Source: Zizania palustris
Taxonomy: Eukaryota > Streptophyta > Magnoliopsida > Poales > Poaceae
Assembly (NCBI GenBank): GCA_019279435.1
Contig: JAAALK010000286.1
Span: 20,169,931 to 20,233,930, forward strand
Direction: 5' to 3'
Length of the DNA stretch: 64,000 nt
The notes below the pieces were generated by a model that was given only the letters and a program-made list of their open reading frames with translations, was not told the origin of the DNA and made no database searches. The position numbers and the translations under genes are program-made. Every line of letters starts with the position of its first letter. The first letter of the stretch is position 1. This document shows, piece after piece, positions 11,781-22,511 of this stretch.

Positions 11781-14700
11781 ATGGAGCACAGGTCCTGGAT
11801 GTACTCGTCCAACGACGGAGATGTGGTGGCATATTTTAACAGAGTAACTGAATTTACTGAAGCTGCCGCACAATATGCTTCCCGTCAGAGTGAAGAGGCA
11901 ATATATTGTCCTTGTAAAGTTTGTAAAAATGAAGCGATGTATCCGTGTTCAGATCATGAAACCATACGATTTCACTTGTTGAAAAATGGTTTCGTGAAGA
12001 ACTATTATATATGGACGAAACACGGTGAGATGGGCCAAAATCATCCTGAAGATTCTGATGTGCCGCAAGATGCTCATCAACATAGAAGAGGTTGTGATCA
12101 TACATCCGACATAACAAATGATGATGTTGATCAACATGATGATGATGACGCCTTTGATGTGGAGGAACTGATGCGAAATGTTGCGCCTGAGGTGTTGTTG
12201 CAGAGAACTACAACCAAAGGATACGATAACTTTGAAGCACTTGACAAAGCATCAAAAAACCTTCTTTACGAGGAATGCCACGGATGCGATAAGCAGTATA
12301 CTGTGTTGTACACAATTCTTGAGCTTATGAAACTGAAGGCCAGCAATGGATGGTCTGACACTAGTTTTTCAGATCTTTTACAACTCCTAAAAAAGGTTTT
12401 GCCAAAACCCAATGGTTTACCATCTGATACATACCAAGCAAAGAAGATGATTTGTCCGTTGACTTTGGGCGTTCAGAAGATTCATGCATGCCCGAACCAC
12501 TGTATCCTATATCGAAAAGAGTATGGATTGTCAGAGAGATGTCCGCAGTGCAACGCAAGTCGATACAAACGTCAAAATGACTGTGTGGAGGACTACAATG
12601 ACCACCAGAAGAAGAATAATAAGAGGTTGCAGAAGAGTAATAAAAATGTTATTGAAGACCATCCTACCGGTGATTGATCGCTTGAAACATATGTTCTCTA
12701 ATCCTAGAGATGCTGAACTATTAATCTGGCATTTCGCTGGGCGAAAGAAGGACGAAAAACTTCGGCACCCTGCGGATGCTAGGCAGTGGAAATCATTTGA
12801 CCTGGCTCATCCAGATTTCTCGAATGATCCTAGAAATATCAGGATGGGACTTAGCACGGATGGAATGAATCCCTTCGGTGAGATGAGGAACCCACATAGT
12901 ACGTGGTCAGTCTTTCTATGCTTGTTCAACATTCCATCATGGTTGTGCCATAAAAGAAAATACCTTATGCCCACTACTCTAATTTCTGGTCCAAAACAAC
13001 CTGGCAATGACATTGATATCTTTCTAGAACCTTTGATGGAGGATATGAAACGTCTATGGGAACATGGTGTCTGTGTGTGGGATGAGCACAAGAAAGAGCA
13101 CTTCAATCTAAGAGCCATAATCTTTTGCACTATAGCTGACAACCCAGGACGCATGTCCCTAACAGGACAGGTTAAAGGAAAGACAGCATGCGTAGTGTGT
13201 GTGGACCAGACAGAATCTATGCATCTTCCATCATTCGTTAAGATTATATATATGGGACACCACAGATTTTTACCAAAAAACCACAAATATCAAAGAAATA
13301 GGAACCATTTCGACGGTACAATCGAGCTTGGACAGCCTCAACAAAATCGAGATGGCAAATTTCTATTCGAAATGGTAAAGAATATCAAAGTTGTTTCCGG
13401 AAAGAAGAGGAAGAAATCTGAAAAAATTTCAAAGGACGCTCCATTTAAAAAGCAGTCAATCTTCTTTAGATATTTGCCCTATTGGAAGGAGTTGGAGATT
13501 GGTCATGCTATCGATACAATGCACGTTGAGAAGAATGTCTTCGAAAGCACTATCGGTATTTTGTTAGACATACCGGGCAAATCAAAAGATGGACTCAAAG
13601 TACGAAGGGACCTTCAAACTCTTGGAATTAGACCCGAGCTTCACCCAGAGGAAAGGGCCAATGGAAAATTTTTTCCTTCCGGCTGCTAGCTATAACCTCA
13701 CAATTGACGAGAAAAGATCAATCTGCAGGTGTCTACATGGAATTAGAGTTCCAACAGGATTCTCAACGAATATAAAGAATATTGTCTCCGTAGCAGATTT
13801 GAGGATGAGCGGCTACAACACTCATGATTGTCATGTTATGCTTGGGCTATTCCTCGCCATCGCAGTAAGAGGAGTCAAACATTCATTTCTGAAGATGGTG
13901 ATAACACGCATGTGTCACTTCTTCAATGTCATATCAAAGAAGGTGATCGACACTGAAGAGTTAAATGAATTACGTAAACAAATGAGGGAGACTATGTGTC
14001 AGCTTGAGATGTGCTTTCCTCCTTCATATTTTCATATTATGGAGCACTATATGATACATATAGCAGACCAAATCTTTGTTCTCGGTCCAACGTACCTGCA
14101 CAATATGTATGCGTACGAGCGTCTAATGGTTATCTTCAAGGGTTACGTACGAAATCGTGCTTATCCAGAGGGTTCCATCATAGAGGGCTACAAGACTGAG
14201 GAAGTCATTGAGTGCTACGCATATTACATAAGAGATGGAAGACCAATAGGAGTTCCCGTGTCCCGACACCATGGAAGACTAACCGGTAAAGGAACTAAAG
14301 GCAGCAAAATCATACGAGACAATAGTTACCAAACAATAAGAGAATCACATTACAGTGTAATGCATCAGTTGGCGATTATGAGACCATATGTTGAACAACA
14401 CCTGCAAGAGCTTCGTGAAAAGAATGAAGATCGCAATGAACAATGGATTATGAAAGAACACAAAATTTATTTCACATCATGGCTGAGGGATCTAAACCTT
14501 TCGATTGGAGAAACCGACGAAGAGATTATGATAAATAAATTGTCTTACGGTCCATTGAGCATGGTTAAAACATGGCAAGCGTATGACATCAATGGTTTCA
14601 CATTCTATACCAAAGCAAAGGATCAAAAGAGTCATCGGCAAAATAGTGGTGTCAGAGGAGAAGAAGAAGATAGCACTGGACAAAAGAATGCTTACTATGG

Positions 14701-15112
14701 ATACATCGAAGAAATATGGAAACTTAACTACGGGAACTCTATAGAAATCCCTGTATTTAAGTGTCAATGGGTCAGACATCCAGAAGGTGTGGAGGTGGAT
14801 GATTACGGGTTTACGATAGTTGACCTTAATAAGGTGGCTTATAAAGATGACCCTTGGATACACGCTCAATCCGTGGCACAAATATTTTACATACTTGATC
14901 CTAAAGATGAGAAAAAATACATCGTTGCTCCAGGAAAACAAAGAATTGTTGGAGTTGATGGAGTCGAAGACGAAGAAGAATACAATCAGTTTGATGAGGT
15001 GGCGTTTTTCGTTGACAAATCAAGGATCAATGTGGTTGAAGCAAAACTGTCATTTGGTAGTGTGATTCCTTATCTACGCACCAATGGCGATGGAAAATTA
15101 GTGCAAGGCTAG
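11781..15112 (+). pseudogene. tnp2: CACTA transposase, tnp2 type, two frameshifts
   Basis: Catalyses excision and insertion of the element. ATG 11781 begins MEHRSWMYS. Order: N-terminal transposase-associated domain with cysteines (CPCKVCKN, near 11910-11935) and FHLLKNGFVKNYYIWTKHGE; Transposase_21 core with CPQCNASRYK (12541-12570), STDGMNPFGEMRNPHSTWSV (near 12850-12915) and DTMHVEKNVFES (13511-13550); then regions like DUF4218 (CLHGIRVPTGFSTNIKNIV, near 13730) and DUF4216 (KTWQAYDINGFTFYTKAKD, near 14570). It ends GDGKLVQG at 15112. The frame shifts at about 12640 (A-rich) and at about 13665 (run of T), giving three overlapping open frames. Total length, about 1,100 codons, fits an intact tnp2 protein, so decay is slight. 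Confidence 0.9.
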
Positions 15113-15395
15113 ATCATTTATGTTTAGCATGCGTATTTGTAAAATCAATTATGTCATTTATTGTTAAAACACGTTCAAGATCAAATGAGGATTTAATTAA
15201 ACATCAATAGAAAATTTTCTAAAATATTTAATGCTTGGGGCCAACAGCAAGGTTCAAATCTCAAACCGCCTGCCGGCAGCGAGGTTTGAACCTCGAATCG
15301 CATGGCCCCAAGTGAGCCCCCCGCACCACTGTGCTAGTAAGTGTTTCACGTCATTGTAGGAAGTGTATTATATGCTATATATATAATCCCTACCT
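15113..15395 (+). other. 3' region of the transposase gene with tRNA-like segment
   Basis: No gene. 15241-15345 holds a diverged copy of the tRNA-like segment described at 17055-17160. The remainder is A/T-rich. Confidence 0.5.
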
Positions 15396-15684
15396 CTATT
15401 AGTAGTGGCGGGCTGGATGACGTCAGCATGCCCGCCACTACTAAGAGAAAATAGCAGTAACGGGCAGAATGACGTCAGCATGCCCGCCACTGCTAATACA
15501 CCTATATATACTTTCCACTCCCGCCATCCGAAAACCTAGTTTCATTTTCTAAACCCTAAACTCCCGTGTCGCCCCCCTCCTCCCGTCGCCACCGTCGACG
15601 TCCCGGAGCACGTCGCCGCTGCCCTCCGCCCGTCGCCGCCTTCCTCGGAGCCCATCGGCGCCACCCGTCACCGCCATCCAGTCA
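15396..15684 (+). promoter_or_regulatory. Internal copy of the terminal repeat array acting as promoter of the second CACTA gene
   Basis: Two hairpins are visible: 15399-15413 pairs with 15430-15444 (TTAGTAGTGGCGGGC, perfect), and a looser pair spans about 15451-15495. Each encloses the palindrome TGACGTCA (15418-15425 and 15470-15477), a bZIP-type site. A TATA box (CTATATATA, 15502-15510) follows, then a C/G-rich leader exon up to about 15684. The same order of parts recurs at 20075-20622. Confidence 0.6.
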
Positions 15685-15952
15685 GTAAATGATTATTAAC
15701 CTATCTTTGGTCTTATTTTATTCAAGCTTAGGGTTAAAATGATTTCTAATTGTTATATTAATTTATGCATGGTAATATAATTTAGTATAATATTACTAGT
15801 AGAATGCACTATAACAATAATGTTTTTTAATGTTCTATAAAAAATTTCTGAGAAAAACAAATTCCACTATAACAATAATGTTTTTTAATGTACTATAATA
15901 TTACTAGCTTAGGGTTTTTTAATGTTATATCAATGTGACAAAAAAATTGCAG
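15685..15952 (+). other. Leader intron of the second CACTA gene
   Basis: Predicted from donor TCA|GTAAATG at 15685 to acceptor AAATTGCAG at 15944-15952, ending next to the ATG as in the transposase gene. It contains a duplicated block (ACTATAACAATAATGTTTTTTAATG) near 15810 and 15870. Confidence 0.5.
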
Positions 15953-16448
15953 ATGACTCCTCCTAAGATTGAACCAAACAGTGGATCCTCCGACTCTACA
16001 TCAAGTGGCGTGTGTGAGGTTTGCAAATGCGGTAAACATAAGGTACATGATGGTATAGTTTGCAGTTGTTTGGCGAAGAAAGTGATTCTCATAATGGACT
16101 CCGATTCGGAGGACGACTCGCGATCGCCGCAACCAGATAGGGTAAGTGTTGGCAGACGGAAGAATGATGAGACAACCGGTGGTAGAGGGAAACATGTAGA
16201 GCAATGCGGTGGAAAAGGGAAGCATGTAGAGCAATGCGGCAGCAAGAGGAGGAAGAAGGCAAGATCCTCTTTTTATGCAAATTTTATATTTTTATCATCC
16301 AATTCAATCATTGATAAGTTGTTCTCACTATCGCCGCCACGTGTATTTTCTTGTACAGGAACATGGAGAGCAGTTTAGATTGCCTGATGATGCCGAGTTG
16401 GTTGAGGATTGGCAAGTTGAGGCTTTTAATCTGTTTAACCAGAAATAG
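15953..16448 (+). CDS. Small acidic/basic Cys-containing CACTA protein, function unknown
   Basis: Not recognised. Predicted as two coding exons, 15953-16258 and 16359-16448, giving 131 residues. The first exon has CEVCKCGKHKVHDGIVCSC, a possible metal-binding cluster, then an acidic stretch (DSDSEDDSR), a twofold repeat of GKHVEQCG and a basic end (SKRRKK). The second exon reads EHGEQFRLPDDAELVEDWQV and ends FNLFNQK. The intron has a GC donor (AAG|GCAAGA) and the acceptor TTGTACAG; the frame is maintained only if it is removed. Reading on without splicing gives a hydrophobic tail and a stop at 16378. It lies between the transposase and the Ulp1-type gene and has its own promoter copy. It could be a regulatory DNA-binding protein analogous to TnpA, but no homology was seen. 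Confidence 0.5.
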
Positions 16449-16508
16449 GTTGGGTTTGTGCCGAGGAAGAAGAAGAAGCTCCAAACCATATCTTTATTTT
16501 GGGTTTGA

Positions 16509-16593
16509 CCAGTAGTGCGTTTTGATGTGTAAGCTGGTTTCCCCAGCCTACCAGTAGTGTGTTTCGATGTGTAAGCTGGTTTCCCTAGCCTGG
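16509..16593 (+). repeat. Two copies of a 42-bp direct repeat
   Basis: CCAGTAGTGCGTTTTGATGT... at 16509 is repeated with a few changes at 16551, just after the second CACTA gene, perhaps in its 3' UTR. Confidence 0.7.
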
Positions 16594-17054
16594 ACATGTG
16601 TTTGTTTACTTGCTTTCAAATAAACATGATGTGTCAAGCAAGCCCCCGCACCACCGCGCTACAAAGTCTCGATCATATCATAACAACATGAAATAAAAAC
16701 ACACTTAATGAAATAAAAACAGTAAACTAAGGGAGAAAAATACCAATTCTTGCAATTAGAATATTGGTGTTGTATTTTTGTTGTACAAAAAGTTTCAATT
16801 TCAAAGGAAGAATAAACTATAGATTTTGCTTTCAAACCTCAGTCATTTCTTCTCTAAACCCTAATGCATCCCCGGAGAATCTCATGTTTCTTAATGAAAT
16901 AAAAAAAGTAAAGTGAGGCAGAAAAATACCAATTTTTTAAATTTGATAAGTTATGATGTATTTTTATTGTTAAAAAAATCAAGTTCAAACTAGAATTTAC
17001 ACACGAATAAAAAAGTCATGAAAATTAGAATAGAAATGTAAAAAAAATGTTTGG

Positions 17055-17160
17055 ATGCTAGCAGCAAGGTTCGAACCTCAAACCGCCTGCCGGCAGCAAG
17101 GTTCGAACCTCGAACCGCATGGCACCAAAGCAACCCCCGCACCACTGCGCTACAAAGTGT
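17055..17160 (-). repeat. tRNA-like segment with pol III box motifs
   Basis: On the minus strand TAGCGCAGTGG (17152-17142) fits the A-box consensus TRGYNNARNNG, and GGTTCGAACC (17109-17100) fits the B box, 32 bases downstream. A second GGTTCGAACC is at 17077-17068. Similar segments on the same strand lie at 15241-15345, 17470-17575, 18489-18594, 18904-19009 and 19921-20026. It is not a functional tRNA: no acceptor stem was seen. It could be a tRNA-derived SINE fragment captured by the CACTA element. Confidence 0.45.
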
Positions 17161-17469
17161 TTCTCGAAATCTATCACAACGTATGTTAGATAACCCCACC
17201 AGCGGCGGGCGGATTAGTAGTGGCGGGCACACTGACGTCACCAGCCCGCCACTGCTAATCCTTTTAGTACTGGCGGTCGCATGATGTCATCGGCCCGCCA
17301 CCACTAAGTCGAGTGACGTACACTGAGGCAGAAAAATACCAACTTTTTAAATTTGATAAATTATGATGTATTTTTATTGTTAAAAAAATTCAAGTTCAAC
17401 GAGGATTTAAACATTAATAAAAAAGTGCTGAAAATTTAAAAAAGTACAAAACAGAAAAAATGTTGATTT

Positions 17470-17575
17470 GGGGCCAGCAGCAAGGTTCGAACCTCAAACC
17501 GCCTGTCGGCAGCAAGGTTCGAACCTCAAACCGCATGGCACCAAAGCACCCCCCGCACCACTGCGCTACAATGTA
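17470..17575 (-). repeat. Second tRNA-like segment of the 1,434-bp unit
   Basis: Same minus-strand A-box-like and B-box-like motifs as the segment at 17055-17160, which lies about 415 bp upstream in the same orientation, with a few substitutions. Confidence 0.4.
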
Positions 17576-20074
17576 TTTCTCGGCTATGTGTGCAGTGTAT
17601 GCTAGATAATCCCTACCTCTACGTGGACTTTTTTCCATTTAAATACCAATTTTTGTTAATGAAAAATACCAATTTTTGCAATTAGAATATTGGTGTTGTA
17701 TTTTTATTGTAAAAAAAGTTTCAAGTTCAAAGGAAGAATCAACTATAGGTTTTGCTTTCAAACCTGAGTCATTTCATCTCTAAACCCTAATTCATCCCTG
17801 GAGAATCTTAGGTTTCTTAACGCCCTACATGATTATTTTCTCGAAACAATTTTATTTTTTATGACAACATCTATGGATCGATCATATCATAACAACATGA
17901 CAAGTCTCATCTTTTTTAGACTTTATTTTATTTTTTGAGGATTAAAAAACTATAAAAATACAAGTTGTCGATCGAGTGTTGTGGAAACCTACATTTTTTA
18001 TGATGGTTTTAAATTTACTGGATAATAACTAATTATAGAGTCAAAACATGAATATGGTTTTTCTATAACTTTTGGTGAATTATTTCATGTCTTGTAGTTC
18101 AAATTGAACTTATTTTGACTTTGATCATAAAAACACACTTAATGAAATAAAAACAGTAAACTAAGGGAGAAAAATACCAATTCTTGCAATTAGAATATTG
18201 GTGTTGTATTTTTGTTGTACAAAAAGTTTCAATTTCAAAGGAAGAATAAACTATAGATTTTGCTTTCAAACCTCAGTCATTTCTTCTCTAAACCCTAATG
18301 CATCCCCGGAGAATCTCATGTTTCTTAATGAAATAAAAAAAGTAAAGTGAGGCAGAAAAATACCAATTTTTTAAATTTGATAAGTTATGATGTATTTTTA
18401 TTGTTAAAAAAATCAAGTTCAAACTAGAATTTACACACGAATAAAAAAGTCATGAAAATTAGAATAGAAATGTAAAAAAAATGTTTGGATGCTAGCAGCA
18501 AGGTTCGAACCTCAAACCGCCTGCCGGCAGCAAGGTTCGAACCTCGAACCGCATGGCACCAAAGCAACCCCCGCACCACTGCGCTACAAAGTGTTTCTCG
18601 AAATCTATCACAACGTATGTTAGATAACCCCACCAGCGGCGGGCGGATTAGTAGTGGCGGGCACACTGACGTCACCAGCCCGCCACTGCTAATCCTTTTA
18701 GTACTGGCGGTCGCATGATGTCATCGGCCCGCCACCACTAAGTCGAGTGACGTACACTGAGGCAGAAAAATACCAACTTTTTAAATTTGATAAATTATGA
18801 TGTATTTTTATTGTTAAAAAAATTCAAGTTCAACGAGGATTTAAACATTAATAAAAAAGTGCTGAAAATTTAAAAAAGTACAAAACAGAAAAAATGTTGA
18901 TTTGGGGCCAGCAGCAAGGTTCGAACCTCAAACCGCCTGTCGGCAGCAAGGTTCGAACCTCAAACCGCATGGCACCAAAGCACCCCCCGCACCACTGCGC
19001 TACAATGTATTTCTCGGCTATGTGTGCAGTGTATGCTAGATAATCCCTACCTCTACGTGGACTTTTTTCCATTTAAATACCAATTTCTGTTAATGAAAAA
19101 TACCAATTTTTGCAATTAGAATATTGGTGTTGTATTTTTATTGTAAAAAAAGTTTCAAGTTCAAAGGAAGAATCAACTATAGGTTTTGCTTTCAAACCTG
19201 AGTCATTTCATCTCTAAACCCTAATTCATCCCTGGAGAATCTTAGGTTTCTTAACGCCCTACATGATTATTTTCTCGAAACAATTTTATTTTTTATGACA
19301 ACATCTATGGATCGATCATATCATAACAACATGACAAGTCTCATCTTTTTTAGACTTTATTTTATTTTTTGAGGATTAAAAAACTATAAAAATACAAGTT
19401 GTCGATCGAGTGTTGTGGAAACCTACATTTTTTATGATGGTTTTAAATTTACTGGATAATAACTAATTATAGAGTCAAAACATGAATATGGTTTTTCTAT
19501 AACTTTTGGTGAATTATTTCATGTCTTGTAGTTCAAATTGAACTTATTTTGACTTTGATCATAAAAACACACTTAATGAAATAAAAACAGTAAACTAAGG
19601 GAGAAAAATACCAATTTTTGCAATTAGAAAATTGGTGTTGTATTTTTATTGTACAAAAAGTTTCAATTTCAAAGGAAGAATAAACTATAGTTTTTGCTTT
19701 CAAACCTCAGTCATTTCTTCTCTAAACCCTAATGCATCCTCGGAGAATCTCATGTTTCTTAATGAAATAAAAAAAGTAAAGTGAGGCAGAAAAATACTAA
19801 TTTTTTAAATTTGATAAGTTATAATGTATTTTTATTGTTAAAAAAATCAAGTTCAAACTAGAATTTAAACATGAATAAAAAAGTCATGAAAATTAGAATA
19901 GAAATGTAAAAAAATGTTTGGATGCTAGCAGCAAGGTTCGAACCTCAAACCACCTGCCGGCAGCAAGGTTCGAACCTCGAACCGCATGGCACAAAAGCAA
20001 CCCCCGCACCACTACGCTACAAAGTGTTTCTCGAAATCTATCACAACGTATATTAGATAACCCCCACCTCTTAT

Positions 20075-20622
20075 AGTAGTGGCGGTCGGGTATGCTGACG
20101 TCACCAGCCCGCCACTACTATTCCTTTTAGTACTGGCATCGAGCACCAGCGGCGGGCGGATTAGTAGTGGCGGACTGGTGACGTCAGCATGCCCACCACT
20201 GCTAATCCACCTATATAAATTACAGATCCCACCGTCCGAAAACTCTAAGCCCTAATCTTCTCCCGCTAGTTACTGCCGCTCCCATTGCCCGCACCGCCAC
20301 CCTTGGAGCCCGTCGTTGTCGTCCCCGAAGCCCGTCACCGCCATCTCGGAGCCGTTGGTGTCCCCGGACCCCTCGCCACCACCTCGGAGTCGTCGCAGTC
20401 ATCCTCGAAGCCCATCACCAGAGCCCGCGTCGGTGTACCCGGACCCCTCGTCGCTGCCGTCCCCGTCCCCGACGCACGCCGCCATCCCCGTCCCGGAGCC
20501 CGCGCCGCCACCCTCGGAACCCGTCACCGTCGTCCCCCCGAACTCCGTCGGAGCCCACGTCGCTGTCGCCGGACCCCGCGCCGCCGTCCCCATCCCCGAG
20601 CGCACGCCGCCGTCCCCGTTCA
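20075..20622 (+). promoter_or_regulatory. Internal repeat array, TATA box and leader exon of the third CACTA gene
   Basis: Two GTAGTGGCGG...CCGCCACTAC pairs enclose TGACGTCA at 20096-20103 and 20179-20186. A TATA box (CTATATAAAT) lies at 20211-20220. The text around it (CCACTGCTAATCCACCTATATA, then TCCGAAAACT) matches 15488-15540 closely. A Pro-codon-rich, C/G-rich leader follows to about 20622, where CAG|GTTGAG is a plausible donor. The Pro-rich open frames here are on more than one frame and are read as leader, not protein. Confidence 0.55.
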
Positions 20623-20970
20623 GGTTGAGATGTTCTAAAAGTCCTCTCTTTCTAGTGCTACAATTTAAAAGTCCCTGTTCTTGCACCAATAAAGCTGAAT
20701 CGACCTAATCTTAATCTAAACCAAAAATGCTTGCTTGGGCACCACTTACCAGATGAACACTTGTCACAAACACAAACCCATCACACAGCTCACTAGTTGC
20801 TTCTACTCATAACAGGATGGAGCTAATACCTACTAACTCCTTTTCATATATCTATCTGATCAATAAAGTTATGTCTGTTAATGCTTCAGAAAATGTAAAA
20901 AAGGAGAGATTATTATCATTAGGTTACCTCTAATTGTCATTAGATCTATAAAAAAGAATTGTCTTTGTTA

Positions 20971-21110
20971 GGGGGTGTTTGGTTTGGGGCTGCTAAAGTT
21001 TAGGGACTAAACTTTAGTCCCTTTTAGTCCCTAAATTGCCAAACATGGGGGCTAAAAGGGACTAAAGTTTAGTCCCTAAACTTTAGCCCTTTAGTCCCCA
21101 AAACCTTGCT
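20971..21110. repeat. MITE-like sequence with a 35-bp perfect inverted repeat
   Basis: 20993-21027 is the exact reverse complement of 21052-21086 (CTAAAGTTTAGGGACTAAAC...), with a 24-bp loop. It is preceded by GGGGGTGTTTGGTTTGGGG and followed by CCCTTTAGTCCCCAAAACC. This wording is common to small non-autonomous DNA elements in grass genomes. The far terminal repeat and target duplication were not identified, so the limits are uncertain; sequence to about 21365 may belong to it. Confidence 0.6.
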
Positions 21111-21407
21111 AAAAAAGACTAAAAGTGCTACTTACCTCTCTGCCCTCACTCTCATTTAGTTCTTTAGTCCTGTAAAAAATTAGTTGGCTAAAAATTAGTC
21201 ATGCATATTTGGATACTTTGGATTAATAGATAGTTAAAGACGATTTTGTCTCGCTACAATAATCGTGCTATGGTAGTGTGTAGGTGGCATAATAGTCTAA
21301 GTGCCCATTTTAGATCAAATTAGTTCATTTCTGTGGACTAATGGCTAACCATTAGTTAGCTAAGGGACTAACAGTTAGTTTATGATAAAATAGCAGTGGC
21401 GGGCAGT

Positions 21408-22415
21408 ATGTCATCAAGCCGTGTGACACGTCCATTCCTGTCAACAGCTTCTTCTTTTTCGTGTTGCTGACAGGGAATGGATGTGCACATACACGGTTCC
21501 ATGGCAGCCATGAACATTTTGAAAAGCAACACAAAATATGCTGAGGCCTAAACAACACTGTGATCAGTTTACTACTGCTATTATTTCTAAGGCTACTATA
21601 CTAATCCTCAAATTCATCCGGCTGAAGGCCAACATTAGATTGAACAATTCCTTTTAGAGGCCTATGATGCAAATAGTAATTGAGTTATCTCATGTATGTC
21701 ATCAAGCCGTGGGACACATCCATTCTTGTCAACAACTTCTTCTTTCTCGTGTTGCTGACAGGGAATGGATGTGCACACGGTTCCATGGCAGCCATGAACA
21801 TTTTGAAAAGCAACACAAAATATGCTGAGGCCTAAACAACACTGTGATCAGTTTACTACTGCTATTATTTCTAAGGCTACTATATACTAATCCTCAAGTT
21901 CATCCGGTTAAAGGCCAACATTAGATTCTGCAATTCCTTTTAGAGGCCTATGATGCAAATTGTTATTGAGTTATCTCATGTATGTCATCAAGCCATGGGA
22001 CACATCCATTCCTGTCAACAATTTCTTCTTTCTCATGTTGCTGACAGGGAATGGATGTGCTCATGGTTCCATGGCAGCCATGAACATTTTGAAAAACAAC
22101 ACAAAATATGCTGAGGCCTCAACAACACTGTGATCAGTTTACTACTGTTATTACTTCTAAGGCTACTATACTAATCCTCAAGTTCATCCGGCTGAAGGCC
22201 AACATTAGATTCCGCAATTCCTTTTAGAGGCCTATGATGCAAATTGTTATTGAGTTATCTCATGTATGTCATCAAGCCATGTGACACATCCATTCCCGTC
22301 AATAGCTTCTTCTTTCTCGTGTTGCTGACAGGGAATGGATGTGCACATGGTTCCATGGCAGCCATGAACATTTTGAAAAACAACACAAAATATGCTGAGG
22401 CCTCAACAACACTAG
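21408..22415 (+). repeat. Tandem repeat of about 286 bp, 3.5 copies, each with a hairpin
   Basis: Units start at ATGTCATCAAGCC at 21408, 21696, 21982 and 22266 (steps 288, 286, 284); the last is about 150 bp. Each unit has CCATTCCTGTCAACAGC followed about 20 bp later by GTTGCTGACAGGGAATGG, an imperfect inverted repeat. The short open frames across the hairpins are not thought to be genes. Confidence 0.9.
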
Positions 22416-22511
22416 AGAGAGAGAGAACAACACAATATCCTAACTTTAGGATTAATATGACAGCAGACCTTTTTTGCATAACCAAAATTCTGATACATTA
22501 GCCTCTTAACT

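Larger units (their letters stand above)
16694..20170 (+). repeat. Tandem array of a 1,434-bp unit, about 2.4 copies
   Basis: Copy 1 is 16694-18127, copy 2 is 18128-19561, and copy 3 starts at 19562 and can be followed to about 20170. The period is exactly 1,434 (for example ACACTTAATG at 16701, 18135 and 19569). Copies 1 and 2 are nearly identical; copy 3 has many differences and keeps a longer version of the GTAGTGGCGG region, so the 1/2 duplication is the more recent. A truncated earlier copy is visible at about 16630-16693. Each full unit holds two tRNA-like segments and a GTAGTGGCGGGC/TGACGTCA hairpin (17205-17310; 18639-18744). No protein-coding gene was seen in it. Confidence 0.93.
20623..22511 (+). 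other. Leader intron region of the third CACTA gene
   Basis: No coding sequence. It contains a 35-bp perfect inverted repeat (20993-21086) and a four-copy tandem repeat (21408-22415), both listed separately. The acceptor in front of the ATG at 22512 is not certain. Confidence 0.4.

Noticed and set aside
17055..17160. Functional tRNA gene
   Set aside because: Box motifs are present but there is no acceptor stem or convincing cloverleaf, and the segment is part of a repeated unit.
20285..20708. Proline-rich open frames
   Set aside because: Several frames are open at once because of GC-rich repeats; position and likeness to 15540-15684 indicate a leader exon.
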